Source of the DNA: Zerene cesonia
Lineage: Eukaryota > Arthropoda > Insecta > Lepidoptera > Pieridae
DNA length: 64,000 bases
Reading direction: 5' to 3'
Assembly (NCBI RefSeq): GCF_012273895.1
Contig: NC_052119.1
Coordinates: 8,656,705 to 8,720,704 of the forward strand
The notes under the pieces are model-generated. The model was given only the letters and a program-made list of their open reading frames with translations. It made no database searches and was not told the origin of the DNA. A program made the translations under genes and the position numbers. Of the stretch, positions 47,514-60,522 are shown one piece after another (position 1 is the stretch's first letter; the number at the start of each line of letters is the position of its first letter).

Positions 47514-48324
47514 GGATCGATATATAGTTACTAAAGGCCCTATGCTCTTATGCCCTAGAAGATAGGTATCATAGGAAAGAACGATAATGAAAACGTTTTT
47601 TGTGGTTTCTTTGACGTTTGCTACATGACGAATGCATCAATTTTTTAATGTTTTAATTTGACATAGATGAACTTCGTGAGAAAGTATTGAGTTATAGACT
47701 CATCTGGTCTCTGATATATATACTGCAACTTTCAATAAATATTTTGGGCTATCCTTGAATTTCCGAAACGTTCCATGAAATTCCTTGGAGTCCCTTGCTT
47801 TTGATGTTTTGTACCTAGCTTCTGCTGCGCTTCGTCTTTATATAATGAACACGGTATTTAAGCAAAAATTGGACAACATTTTGTGAAGCTAATTGAAATG
47901 CGGCATCATAGAATAAATACATAGACTTTGGTTATTTGTTTAAAACATTTGAATAAGATCGATAATAATAACCATTTCATTGATAATGTTGTTGGCTTAT
48001 TTTCATTTTCAAATTAGATCTTATATCAACGCGCCAATTGTTTTATGGGCAGTGATTTGATTTGGCTTTCTAAAATATACATAGCATAGCAAAGTTTATA
48101 GGAACGGAGTGCGCTTTGTTGTAGTTGTTCGCATGATTCGAAGTTTTTATTACGTTTGCATAGAACTTTAATCAAATAATGCCTTTATCCAGTGTTCACT
48201 GTTCCACTCTACAATTGTATGCAACTCCACCTTTTGCATTTCTGTTTTAGTGAGTCGTTTCGGATTAATAACATATTATCATTACTTCTACTTTCAGAAA
48301 TTGTGTAATAATCTAAAATATATA

Positions 48325-48491
48325 TATAACTCATAGTGATCTATCCATGCACAGCCTAAACCACTAGATGGATCGGACTGAAATTTGGCATGCAAATAGA
48401 TTCTGCCCCCAAGAGTACAAAACGCAGGTTGAAAGTTTGTACAATGAAATTTTATTAAGACCACGCGGGCGAGGCTGCGGGCGTCAGCTAG
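48325..48491 (+). mobile_element. Helitron-like element, CAGCTAG subfamily
   Basis: It contains GATCTATCCATGCACAGCC, CGGACTGAAATTTGGCATGC and a GC hairpin (CGCGGGCGAGGCTGCGGGC), ending GTCAGCTAG. It is related to 37785-37985 by the shared inner blocks. Confidence 0.7.
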
Positions 48492-51400
48492 AAGACTATA
48501 TAACAGAATGTCGGACTTAATGCTACCTTAAAATGATAATACATACCCAAAATTTGAGACAAAGTGAAATATTACCTAATGATGACAATTCAGAAGTATT
48601 CCTTTTACATCTAAAGAATAACTCTTATGTGGAGGTAAATAAGATTTATGAAAGAAGGAGTTATTCTTAATTTAAATACATATTATTCTGGCAGTCGCGC
48701 CAGTAAATGCATAACTTTTCAACCGATTTCAAAATAGAAGGATGTTATCTATGGGACTGTATTTTTTGAATTAGTTACCTCATAACTATTTAGTAGGTAA
48801 ATATTTTTACGACTCCTATTTTGTTTGAAAAATTTCCTCCCAATGGACCTTTCCATTTCAATTTCGTCTAGTTCTTACAAATTGAAAAAAATGTTTCTTT
48901 GTAAAAAATGGTTTGTCACGATATTTATTCAGAAATATTCACTTTCGTTTTGCATCCAAGCACAAAAGTTCTATAGGACCTACTCTTTTGTGTACGTATT
49001 GATTCGCGACGTGATTGGCTTATAAATTTGTTATTGATTATTTAATTAAATTATAAACCAAATCGTTCCCTTACCTTATATCGTTTTCATTAATTATTAG
49101 AGACATTCAATATCAACACATTCTACCTTATAGTTTGTGTTGATATTTCTAATCAAATTTAGAAAACGTTTCGTAAATGCAATATTTCTTCTTAAATTTT
49201 CAAATAGTACTATAATGCAAAATAAACTTAGGCAGTTTATATTATGTAACTTCGAAAGCATTTAATTAGGCTCTAAATATACCTACATTACATTTTTTTT
49301 ATGTAATAAGTAATAATTATTATGAGCTATGAAGTCTGAAGTATTTTTACCAAAAATTCGTTTATTCGCGTGTCATGTATGTACCATTTCTTTATTTAAA
49401 TAATAAAAAAAACTAAACCGCTTTCAAATTGTCAAAACTAGACAAAATTTATATACATTAAATGGAACATATGGCAGCCATCAGCAGAAAAATAATAATA
49501 AAAATCGGTTAACCCTGAAAGAAGTTACAGAGTAACAAACACAAATAAAATACAGACGAAATATTATCCGAAATTTATTTATCTTTTCTATATATAGTTG
49601 TAATATATTTTATCTTGAACTTAAACACAGTAATTATAACTGCAGTGGCATTTAACATAGGTATAAAGGAGGACGTAGGCTACTTTTTATCACGAATATA
49701 AAACTAAAAAGACCAAAATGAATCGTGTAACAGCTCCAACCAAGAGCTCGTAAAAATAAACAATAAACGTTTCATTCACTAAACAAAGAAATAAGTATCC
49801 AAAGCAGGACTTGTCTCAATAAATTCATACAACAATTAAGGACTGAGGCGTAAATGGAACACCTGACACAAGGGAATGGTAGAATCCAACAGAAGATTAA
49901 AAGCATACGATACTAATTATTAATGTAAGGGCACGTAGGGCTTAATAATTTAAAGCAGATATGAATGTGTTATTATATTTTACCATTGCAATTTAGTTGT
50001 TTCGTGTTTATAGCATTCAATAATGTTGGGCATTGTTATTTCTAGTCATTAGGTAACAATTCGAACGAGGCACTGGGGTTGATATTGCAAGGGAATTGTA
50101 TTATTTCTCGTTTAAAAATAGCGCTGTCAATTTTTTATTTATGTTACAGCGCATTTTCAGAAGTAGGATCTCTCCCCAGACAATACATTTCGTTTGGCGC
50201 GTCAATGCTAATTATTTTTCTGTACTGTTCATTCGTTTATTCATGTCATTCAGTCATACGTTTATTGTAACGAATGGCTGCAAAAAATACAAACATTTCC
50301 ACGCTGATGAATATTCTGTACGTCTCAAGCAATTTATTTAAGTCAGTGATAAATTATTATACATTTTAGCCTGCGATTCGCACAATTTACAACAGTAGCA
50401 ACTGTAAAAACTCCGAATGTAATAAATTGCTTAACGCATCGTTAAAATCTAAGTCCGTGAATTTTGTGAAATGTACACATAAAATCGGTACGTTAGGTTT
50501 TAGTATCCTTGTAATTGTAGTGGACTATATAGACATAGGGAACAACGAATTTTGGTTCTATGTTCCGCTTATAAAAAACAAGCTATAGTGGAATGATTAT
50601 ATTAAATGTGCGTTTTGCGTTCTCTCTATTATGTTATAAATAGCCACGTTTTTAGGGTCAAGAATGCATTGCGTAAAGCGCTCGCGGAAGGTCTGGGCTA
50701 TGACGTTCTTTCCATTACAACTATAGTGGACTATTAACCATTATTCCACTGGCATCAAGCGAATAGCCCGCTCTAGCATTAAAAAAGGAAATTAATTTTA
50801 CAACCTCCCCGAAGGCGCTTAACTGCTATATTATGTATAACCGAGCCCTCAGCTGTACCTATTTTGCTCAATAATCGACTCCAGTTTAAGTTTACAAACA
50901 GTACATTGTTTACTCAGTCGATATTAAATATAATTAGCCATAATCGCAGGATGAATAGTAACTATATCTTAAACTACAACGTACCAAAATTTAAAAATAT
51001 ACACTTTGATACATAGTTATATTACTATATATGATTATTAAAATTAAACCCATTAAAAAGGCTTTAAAATAGACAGTATATGGTTGGTTTTGTAGTATCA
51101 AAAATCCATAAAAATTGATCTCAACAGACACGTACCATAATATATCCTATGTTGCGCTTTGGTCCGTAAAACCGTAATAAATGGGACCCATTGAATATTA
51201 CTTAGTCATTCGATAAACCTTATCTGGCGTTTATGTTTATGATTTCATTTAGGATGGTTCAATAAACATCGCCATTTTTGTACAACACTTAGATTTATGT
51301 AGACATTTGACGAAAATGTTTAAAAGAGGAAATCAGACCGGGAACCAGAATGATTATTTAAATTATATTGAATTATATGTAATGTTTATTATTAGATTTT

Positions 51401-52461
51401 AACTTTTAAACGCGATTTAAAATGGTCAAGGGTCGCATCTTAGTTTTGTTATGTTATTGCCTGAAACAGTTATAAATTAGTTTGTTAAATATTATTCGAC
51501 AAAAATTATATCCTAACCGTCTCATATTTCTCCAAAAGGATTGAGTAAATTTGATATAAAATCAAAACAACCCAGTGAACGTAATCCCCTATTGTCTTAC
51601 ATTTACTCCAACTATGGAAACAAAGCAAAATGTTTAACCCGATATTTTAGTCCAAAATGTTACACGGCTATTCGGTTTAGATTGATGTAAGTTTTGCTAC
51701 TATGGCATATTATCCCTATTGTATCTATTTCGCTAGATAGTTGGTTCTGGAGGAATGAAGAGGCCATGTCAATCAGTGGAAATGATCGTGTTATACCGAC
51801 CCAATTTGTGCGGCTTTTGTTGAGTCTTCCACGATTTAGACAATGTTGCCTTACCTAAAATGTTATTGGGAAAGGATAAACGGGTATTCACATCGTCAAT
51901 CCCGACTGACTTAAATCCATACTGAATATCAAAAAATAAATTAAATAACATCGGTGATATAAGCCTGTGAAAATTAAAATTTAAAATGGATAAGATGTAA
52001 CTTTTTTGTAAATTACGGAGGAAAACTAATGTTAAAAACATTTAAATAACATTTAGTTTACTTGTTTTGATTATTTTATTGCTGTTGTTAATTTGTGCCA
52101 ATGGTAAATATTTACACATTTTTTTTAATGTCTTAAAATTATATATTAAGTATTCAATATTGATTACAAAAGTATATCTATTAGTTGACTAGTCCTTTAC
52201 CATGTTTGTAATCACTTTTTATATAAACAGAAAATCTTTATGTAACTGTATCTTTAGGAGTTTCAGGAATATCTTTTCATACGTAGCCTATACAATTTTT
52301 CATACAAAATAAAGGAAAAGTGTTTGTGACAATGTATGATAGATATTCGTATCCATTTGACAACAAAAGATGTGAAAAACCTTACTATGTGAAAGTTCTT
52401 CCATGAGATCAGTGTTATTCAATATTTTTTAATATTTCGACACGATGGCGAGATATAATAT
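48492..52461. other. Gene-free stretch
   Basis: No coding exon is supported and few repeats are recognisable. Short open frames at 50079-50341 overlap each other in different frames and look random. The part 50640-50900 is more GC-rich and could hold conserved non-coding DNA. Confidence 0.45.
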
Positions 52462-52580
52462 CTAGTTTTCCACCCGCGATTTCGCCCGCGCAGCCTAAAA
52501 CTTTAAAAACTATACTTATACCACAGATAATGCTTTACCAGCAACTATACTAAATTATCCATCAAGAACTTTGCTATCTA
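52462..52580 (-). mobile_element. Helitron-like 3' fragment
   Basis: On the minus strand it ends with GGGCGAAATCGCGGGTGG followed by AAAACTAG. The rest fades out after about 120 bases. Confidence 0.6.
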
Positions 52581-53132
52581 TCTGGTGAAAGCAAAATGGA
52601 ATTTATTTATTTTATCTTTGGGAAACAAACAATACAATGTTACTTATAGATTATAGACATATAACATACACTTATCAGCAGTTTCCGCAAAAAATTAAGT
52701 ACTTTAAATATAAAAACATATTCAGTCACATACGGAATATAGAGGATACAAAAAACATTAAAATTAAAAGGGTGAGTACAATTTAATATTTAGCGCAAGC
52801 AGACGCGGCGGAGACTTAGTTCTATTACATATTGCATTATTGTAAATGAAAAAACAACACATTGAGAAATCAAATACAGCAAGTGATATAAAAGAGGTCC
52901 CATAAATATCATTCGAGGATGATATAACATAGTTGTCAAGAGCCACGTGGAATAAAGTTGCATTCTTTGATAAATCGTATAAGATTGCAGTGTCAGCGCC
53001 TGTAGCTGGCAACTCGACGCAAAAACTAACAAATAACTGTGTTTATGACGTCCGACATGATTCATGAACATTTTGAATTTATTAATAATAATTTTCGATG
53101 TATTGTTAAATATGTAAGACATTTAATTTTTA

Positions 53133-53262
53133 GTTTTTTTTTATTCCAAATGCTTTATACACGAAAAATTTGATCACGAGGCGGGATTCGAACACGCGTC
53201 TTTATGCCAAGCCGTAGTAACGCCTAGATTATCGGCCAACCAATATCCCGCCTCAGTTGCAT
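53133..53262 (-). repeat. SINE-C: short tRNA-like SINE with poly-A tail
   Basis: On the minus strand it starts GAGGCGGGATATTGG. Then comes an A-box-like TGGCCGATAATCTAGG, the B box GTTCGAATCCC, the sequence CGCCTCGTGATC, and a short tail ending in an A-run at about 53133. The first ten bases (GAGGCGGGAT) are perfectly complementary to ATCCCGCCTC after the B box. It is the only copy of this type seen here. The missing cloverleaf fit and the attached poly-A make it a SINE, not a functional tRNA gene. Confidence 0.65.
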
Positions 53263-53287
53263 GTCCCTAAGGGACACCCCACGACTA

Positions 53288-53471
53288 TCCTACTAATGTC
53301 ATGTGATGTGTGTGTGTTTGTTGCTCTTTCACACAAAAACTACAGAACCGATTGCAATGAAATTTGGTACGTACGACAGCTGGACAACTGGAATAACAAT
53401 TAGGCAACTTTTTATCCCGATATTCCTACGGGATACGGACTTAAGCAGGTGACACCGCGGGCCGCAGCTAG
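53288..53471 (+). mobile_element. Non-autonomous Helitron-like element, family A, complete
   Basis: It starts A|TCCTACTAATGTC, contains AGAACCGATTGCAATGAAAT and TTTTTATCCCGATATTCC, and ends CGCGGGCCGCAGCTAG|T. Both ends and the A-T target are as expected. It lies 25 bases from SINE-C. Confidence 0.8.
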
Positions 53472-53876
53472 TTATCCATAAAAAAATCTCATGTCTAAGA
53501 AATCCAAATGTTCTAAACCAGTCTGTTACATTTCAAGAGCTTTGTTCAGTTCAGCCACCAATTTTACTCTGAAATGGCGAAAGATGTATTAAACAAGATG
53601 AATTAGCTACTTCATGTGCCTTGTAGGTTCTCTTTAAATGTTTGTTGCTAAATATGCCGAAAGCTATTAAAAGTAATGCCCGGAATATTATTCTATAAGG
53701 TAACACTGAAGCGACGGTATCGGGTGGGCCTGTACAGTAGCTGATTGCTATGATGCTTGAAGCGGTATTGCCTTGTTGGACATGGCTTACAGTGTATGGT
53801 ATTTATTTCATGGAGAACTGTTGCTTGCCTCGGGCTTTGGGCTGATCTAAGTAAAAAATAGATACATAATTTTTTG

Positions 53877-54070
53877 AGTTTTTTTATGGCATAGCGGGCA
53901 ACTGAGCTGGTGGTTCGCCTGATGGTAAGCGATCACCATGAACATTCGCAGAGGCTCAGACCTCTGAGAATGCGCTGCCCGCTTTTAAGGAATAAGAGAT
54001 AAGGAAAGGATTGACGACTGGAAAGAAGGAATGGACTGGCAAGGGCTAGGAGAAGGAAATAGGCCTCCGG
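53877..54070 (-). repeat. SINE-A copy, head missing
   Basis: It begins with the T-run tail (TTTTTTTATGGCATAG), shows CTGGTGGTTCGCCTGATGG, TGAGAATGCGCTGCCCGC and GACTGGAAAGAAGGAATGG, and stops at AGGCCTCCGG. The head half is absent (5' truncation). Confidence 0.85.
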
Positions 54071-55197
54071 TATTGAGTATTTTAGCTCTAGCAATTACAA
54101 TATTTAAGTGTCACATTCACATCCCCTTTAAAGAATTTGGTTTAATATAATCTAACAGCTTTACATCGAAAGAAACAAGACAAAGCCAATGGGAAGCTAT
54201 GTGCTTGTGTATTTTTAATTAAAACTGTGGTAGTTTTTCATCAAATCTCAATACAGATAGTCTACTTACGCGATTAGTTAGCATATTACAGTTAAAATTC
54301 AGCCGCGCACACTGAAGCGGAAATGCTTTTAGAATAAAGATTTTCATAAAAACAGGAACAGTGATACGAAGTAGGAGCGGTAGATTTTTATTCGGGCACA
54401 CGAAAAACTCGTTATGCAGACATCAACAATGCTTTTTAATTTATTACAACGGCATCCGGCGCTGTGGTTCATGAATGAGCTAGCTAGCAAGCGGTACAAA
54501 GAATAACAATAGCTTGGTTTGTAAATTGATTCGTGTGAGGTTTTAAGAACGAAATTCAAGACCTTCTACTGCGATAATCGAAGAGCTTTTTTTATAAAGA
54601 TATATGTAAAATTGTTCTACAAAAAGGGTTCCTTTAAAGGTCGATTTTAGTAAATTCACGTCAAGATACGTTCAATAAAAGTTGTAACGTAAACGAGTTT
54701 ATATGTCAGTCTTAAAACAAACCGATTTCTTCAACAAAACTGTGTACGTGGCAAAGGTACAATATAAAATAAAAGTCTTATAATACAATATAACATGAAT
54801 AATATGCACAATATCCGTCGAATTAAAAGATAATCTGTATTTCTTCAAATATTCACACAATATCAAAATTTTCACAATGATAATTAATAACATTGAACGT
54901 TATCAACAATGTTTAATTTAATATATTGAATGTGGCAAAAATTCTTAAAATGAGTTCCAACCTGTTAAACGCAGAAACTCGAAGGTTTAAGATTTGAGAT
55001 CGATTCAATTTACTTGCGTGAAATGCAATTCTCAGCTGTAATTACATTTCAACGCTTAGTCTCGTTTTAACGATGGAAAAATCTGAAAGAAGCATCACGT
55101 TTAACTTGAAAACTGCTAAAAATTAGCGGAAAAAATCAGAAATAATAACAACTGTGTAAGAGTTCAAAAATAGACTGTTTTTGGAAGGATGTACACA
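54071..55197. other. Gene-free stretch
   Basis: Overlapping minus-strand open frames at 54219-54559 in different phases have no recognisable family. The part 54280-54560 is more GC-rich than its surroundings. Confidence 0.45.
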
Positions 55198-55453
55198 CTA
55201 ACGGCGCTCCACGATTTCACGCGCGTAAGCCTGCATCCCGTAGGAATATCGGGATAAAAAGTTGCGCCTATGTGTTATTCCAGTTATCCAGCTGCCTACG
55301 TACCAAACTTCATTGCAATCGGTTCAGTAGTTTTTGCGTGAAGGAGTAACAAAGATACATACATTCATACATAAATCCATACGTACATACATACATGCTT
55401 ACATACACATACATCCATACTCACAAACTTTTGCAATTATAATATAAGTAGTA
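55198..55453 (-). mobile_element. Helitron-like element with expanded microsatellite
   Basis: On the minus strand the family-A order is seen: TTATAATTGC near the 5' end, then AACTACTGAACCGATTGCAA and TTTTTATCCCGATATTCC, and a GC-rich 3' end. The terminus is CGTTAG rather than GCTAG. A (CATA)n-type stretch at about 55355-55425 has grown inside, near the 5' end. Confidence 0.75.
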
Positions 55454-56109
55454 AGTCGGAAGTAGGATTTAGCATTGAACTTAATTCAGGTTTTTTATGA
55501 TGATAACAAAAAAAGTGTCTAATGGTTAGACGCACCAATATATAAGAAAAAAGTACAATGTTAACATAATCATATTTGATAAAGTTTGTACAAAAAATGA
55601 TTTAACAAAATTTTTGGTTAGTACAATATTTGAACAGGTCTGTGGCCAATCAGGCTTAATTTGCATTGCGAGAAAGTTGTATTACAGATTTAACGAACGG
55701 ATGACGTCATATTATATTCTAAATTCTAAATTCAAATCCCAATCAAAGAACTTTCTTTATTTGAAAGTAAATTTTTCATGTTTTTAACGTACGTATCTTT
55801 TTCACGCTCTTATTGAATTAATTTATTAACTAAAGTATAAAAAATACTTCATTTTGTCTAGCCCACTTTATAAACGGGGCCTAATAATAATAAGCCGATA
55901 AAAATCAGCTCACCCAGTAAAAACATATGAGGTCACAAACACAAAAAATTCAGTCGAATTGATAACCTCCACCTTTGTTTGAATTCAGTTGAAAATTTGT
56001 CAGTAGGTATAAATTTTTAAGATTTTATTTTTAAAAATTTTAAACAATAGAAAAATTAAGCATGAGACGAAAAAATAAGCTTCAAACGGCCTTTAAAGTT
56101 GATACTTAA

Positions 56110-56142
56110 GTTGCATATGTTTTTGTAAAAAACATATGCAAC
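56110..56142. repeat. Perfect 15-bp inverted repeat, 3-base loop
   Basis: Arms 56110-56124 and 56128-56142 are exact reverse complements (GTTGCATATGTTTTT) around GTA. It could form a hairpin in RNA or DNA. It is not part of a recognised repeat. Confidence 0.9.
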
Positions 56143-56986
56143 AAAACAAAACAAAGACAAGTTTATTATTTAAACAACAAATTGATGCGGGCAACACAGA
56201 GAAACCTCGTAATGTGGGTATGTTTTAATTCGCGTTACTTTAATTAATTTCTACTGACACAAAAAAGAGCATGGTGTATAGAACAATTGATAGAAATTAT
56301 CACACGACTTCAAAAAAGTAGTTCTCAAATCATCTGAATTTTTTGGGAAATGGGGAAATTTTTCAGGGAACTAATCCCTGAGAACTTTCGATACGATGAA
56401 CCAATTTCGATGATTATTTTTTATTTGAAAGCTGGTACCTTCCACGTGGGCTCTTTAGACAATTTGAAAGCAAAAGATTTTCGTTAAAAATAATTATGTT
56501 TAATAGCAAGAGAACTCCGTTAATAGCATAATATATAACACTATTAAGAAAATACACCAATTATGTTCCAATACAATGTCCAATTAATATAAATTGTAAT
56601 TACAGTTACTTCCTGGCAGAGTCCCTTTCTGGAACCAATATTTCACCATTTCGAAGGCACGATAAAATTCAACTAATCCAAGACCTAAGCACTATCTTTA
56701 AAACTACACCGATTTCAGATCCGTGGAGCAAGTAAAGATCTAAGTTTCAGTTTTATTGCTTCGCTTTTGTAATTTGCGAGCACATTTTACGAGTTCGAAG
56801 AAATTTGCATCGCTGTCGAGATTTGGTACACTTGTGCTTTTAAATTATAAGGTCAATGATCTGTCAGCAACGAAGGCAGTATGAGAAATATATTTGTCAT
56901 TTAATTTGCTTTATGATTGTTATGTTTTTCACTTCTTTTTTCATATAGGTAAGCTTAATCAACTAAGAGCACAAAGCTGTCATACC

Positions 56987-57012
56987 TTTTATTTATTTAT
57001 TTATTTATTTAA
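56987..57012. repeat. (TTTA)n microsatellite
   Basis: Tetranucleotide run of about six units. Confidence 0.9.
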
Positions 57013-57826
57013 TAAAAAGAAAACTTACGTTGTAGAAAAATGAAAAAAGAAAATAAGGCCAATTACAAGTTTTCACATGTATTCGTTTTACGTTTCATTG
57101 TGCATTATAATTAAACGTCGTTTGAATTTATCCCGCAGATTCAATGCTTGAAAAAATCATTAGCCATATGTTTTTTTAATTGATGCTCTGTGGTATTGAA
57201 AATGTGAAGCTATTGGCGGCTTTCGAAGGCGGTTGTAGCCACTCTTTTTAAATCTTGTAGTTCGTGTTGATGTCTTTAAATTTTTTAATCGATTCAGTGC
57301 TTTAGGGGATGTTACATAGATATTGCTAATGTAGAGAATATAGAAAGAAAGAAACATTTATTTGATTCCAAAAATTGCAATTAATTATTATTAATTAAAA
57401 AAAACAATAAAATCAAGTCAACACAATAATATATAATATGTCTTTCTATAGTTCGGTATTTCTATCTTAAATCCAAAAGACGAAACTATGCAGGTGTAAC
57501 TCTGAGACCGTCTAATTAGTCCTTTAACGAGCGAAGCCGCCGATAGGCGTTAATAACGAACGCTCTGACTCGGCTGTACTAGTGGAGAATGTTCTAGCAC
57601 GCTTTATGCCGCTGGTTATTTCCCATCTTAAATCATTAGCGAGTTGAAATGTAGACAGGTTTTACCGAGTGATTTATTTTGATGAAACTCCTAGTCTAAT
57701 GTCTACCAAGAGAAAACTTATAATGGTTATTTGCACAAGTTACACTTTCGACCTTATTTCTTACTGTTGAGAGTTATTTTGTTTGCTTTTAAAATGTGAT
57801 ACAAATGTAAATACGTTCCTTAAAAA

Positions 57827-58039
57827 TCTATGCTAATATTATAAAGAGTTATTATTTAAAATTAGTTTCTTTTTATTTTCTTTCATAGCGCAACGGAGCG
57901 ATTTTATTATGTGATTTTTAAGCCCGTAGATAGCTAAGAGGCTAGAGAGTGACATAGAATACTTATTACCGAGGGTAAACATCTTAACCCATGGGAATTT
58001 CCTTTGATTACTCGGGCAAAGCCGCGTGCGGAACGCTAG
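57827..58039 (+). mobile_element. Non-autonomous Helitron-like element, family A, diverged
   Basis: It starts A|TCTATGCTAATATTATAAAG and ends in a GC stretch (GGGCAAAGCCGCGTGCGG) and AACGCTAG|T. The interior keeps the weak block CATAGCGCAACGGAGCGATT. Confidence 0.7.
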
Positions 58040-58539
58040 TATGACGATATTTGGAAATTGGCTTTACTTTCCCCACTCTATTTTGGAATGCACAGAATAA
58101 AAGCTATACATAGGTAGACATTAATTGAAGTCATAACAAAGATAAAGAAATAAAATATATTAGTGTCCATAAAATATTTAATAGCGTTTGCGAATTGAAA
58201 ATAATGATGCCTAAAAATTGAATTGAAAATTTTATAGTTATATTGCCATAGTTATTGAATGGAGAGGCATCCGTCGTTTGTCGTTAGGAGACACTAATGC
58301 AAGTTTGTGGTTCTGCCACATTATATAAGGATGATTCTCAAAAAATGTCGTTTTCAGAGTAATGTCTAAATTCTATTTCCCTTTATGCATGTTGTTTCTG
58401 AGGAAAATCCGTTGTATTTGAAATAAACAGAAATTTCCATGCTATATTCATAAATTGCAATGGTTTTCTTAACTATTTTCTTACTTTTTTGACAGCTCAC
58501 ATGGAAATTTATTTCATATTCCAATGGAAATATTTTTCA

Positions 58540-59138
58540 TCGCCCATGAACTTATTTTGGAATAGATCCTCTGCAAACGCGTTGCCCGCTTTCAAGAGGT
58601 AAATGATCAGGAAAGGATTAGTTGCGAAAATATAGAAGCTGGAAGAAGCGAGGAAATGGATACAGGCCTCCAGCCTCTCCGATCGAAAGACAGTAGCATT
58701 TTTTTTTTTTTTTTTATGTCATAGCGGGCAACTGAGCTGATGGTTCGCCTGATGGTAAGCGATCACCACCACAGCCCATGAACATTCGCAAAGGTAGTGC
58801 CTCTGCGAATGCGCTGCCCGCTTTTATGGGGTAAGGGAAAAGGAAATGATTATCGACTGGAAAGAAGGAATGGACTGGGACAGGTGAGGAAAAGGAAAGG
58901 GGCCTCCGGCTCCCCCACTCACCGTACGAAACACAGTGGCATGCCACTATTTCACGCCGGTTTTTTGTGGGGGTGTGGTACTTCCCCGGTGCGAGATGGC
59001 CCAATTCGTGCCGAAGCGTGCTCGACTCCCACATACAACATTCGCGTGCTACTAGTTCACGCCGATATATTGTGGGTGTATGGTACCTTCCCTAGTTGGA
59101 ATTGGTCCAATTCGTACCGAAGCGTGCTGGACTCCCAC
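58540..59138 (-). repeat. Older SINE-A copy split by a younger SINE-A
   Basis: The left part 58540-58699 (CGCCCATGAAC, then CGCGTTGCCCGCTTTC, GATCGAAAGACAGTAGC) stops in the middle of the element. The right part from about 59036 to 59138 resumes exactly there (CATTCGCGTGCTACTAG) and runs to the head end GCGTGCTGGACTCCCAC. The 58700-59032 copy sits between. The outer copy is much more diverged. Confidence 0.85.
58700..59032 (-). repeat. Younger full-length SINE-A copy
   Basis: It has a long T-run tail (about 16 T), then ATGTCATAGCGGGCAACTG, GCCTGATGGTAAGCGATCAC, CTCTGCGAATGCGCTGCCCG, CCCCCACTCACCGTACGAAA, TTTCACGCCGG and the head end CGTGCTCGACTCCCAC. It is the best-preserved copy in the window. 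Open frames of 106 and 119 codons over it are repeat sequence. Confidence 0.92.
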
Positions 59139-60522
59139 AAATTGTTTAACTGTTAAACTTACAGTGAAGATTTGCTAGAATGACCACTAACTATGTTAAA
59201 CATTTAACAAGTAGAACTTAACGATTACTACAAGGAGTTATTCGACGAAGTTAATTTTAATTCTGTTTCGGAAGTTTGCCAAATGTGAAGGAACTTGAAG
59301 CTGGTCTGGTATTTGTTAAATGGAATCTAGGAAGTTCTATGGTCGTCTATACACATTTTTTTTGTTTTAATTAATTAATATTTTCGACATTATGAAATAA
59401 CATGATGATTTTTTTAAAGATCGAAAGGAAGTTTGTGCCCTTACCATCAAGTCTGGACCTGAGCCTCAAGGAAATCTAAAAGAAAAATAGTAAAGTCCCG
59501 TGTTCCCTACTAACTCATTACAATGCAGATTCAATTCAATTCTCCTATTGTTTTATAATAGTATGCAACCAATGTTTATTCTGTGCAGATAAATTTACAA
59601 GAAGATATTTATATGCGATATATGTATTTGTTATCAAAATCTGCGAATTGTAAATTGAGTGCTCGCATAATGCCTGTCAGCCATTGTTGCGAGAGGGTCG
59701 AGTGTGTGGAGTATTCTAGGAAACCGTCATGTATAGTTTCAACGATATTTAGTGTTTAAGGCTACAAAATGGGTTAAAATTTTATAATACCATAATACTT
59801 TATGTTCATATGCTTGATAAGGGACAGAGTACGATATGCTTCAGGTTATAATATATACTGAAGCTGGATATGTGTGTAACATATTTTACTACTATATTAT
59901 ATATATTATCCTGAATATGCACTTTAAAATAATAGTGCGTTAAAAAGTAATGCTACAAATTTGGTACTATCGATTTTTTGTTTCATTGTTTGATGTGTTG
60001 TATGAGACTTTTATCATTGACTATGCGTGCTTTTGATACAGATTTCTCTGTGCATTAGCTGGAAAGAGCATTGTTAACATTAAAATGTACCTTATATTCC
60101 AATTTCATAACAGTAGAGGAACGTAAATATGAAATATATACTATTCTAAGAAGTATTATGTACTAAGCGTTGCATCGTTTCGATGTTTCGGCGCGGAAGC
60201 TGAATGTGTCGGGAAGCTTATAAAATTTGTTTCAGTTAATTATTTAGTATTACAGAAAATTACTGACTTAAAATGAATCGTCAAATATGTTGTTTGCTAA
60301 GCGTAAACGTCGAAAACGGCACGATCAATTCAGCGATTTTAAAATTAGAGAAGAGAAAAAAATTTAAAGTGTCATATACTATATCTATAGTAGAATAAGT
60401 CAAGAAGTCGGGTAGCTAGTTGCTAACAGTTCAAAACTTAATCAAAAATATATTTAAGGTATTCTACCTTAGTTCGGTCAAAAATTTGAGGTACTTGATA
60501 TTGTTGATGATATTTAGATGCC
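59139..60522. other. Gene-free stretch
   Basis: AT-rich, with no exon and no recognised repeat. Confidence 0.5.

Larger units (their letters stand above)
55454..57826. other. Gene-free stretch
   Basis: No exon is supported. It contains a 15-bp hairpin (56110-56142) and a (TTTA)n run (56987-57012). The part 57490-57620 is relatively GC-rich but has no ORF. Confidence 0.5.

Noticed and set aside
50079..50341. Overlapping open frames of 63 and 81 codons
   Set aside because: They are two frames of the same AT-rich DNA with no splice context or known motif, and look random.
53175..53262. Functional tRNA gene
   Set aside because: A and B boxes are present, but the arms do not give a normal cloverleaf and the element continues into a tail with poly-A, as in a SINE.
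55355..55425. CRISPR-like regular repeat (CATA units)
   Set aside because: It is a microsatellite without spacers in a eukaryotic Helitron-like element. No CRISPR array is present in the window.
58714..59156. Open frames of 106 (minus) and 119 (plus) codons
   Set aside because: They read through SINE-A; similar frames recur at 34585, 42040 and 45222 because the repeat is GC-rich.
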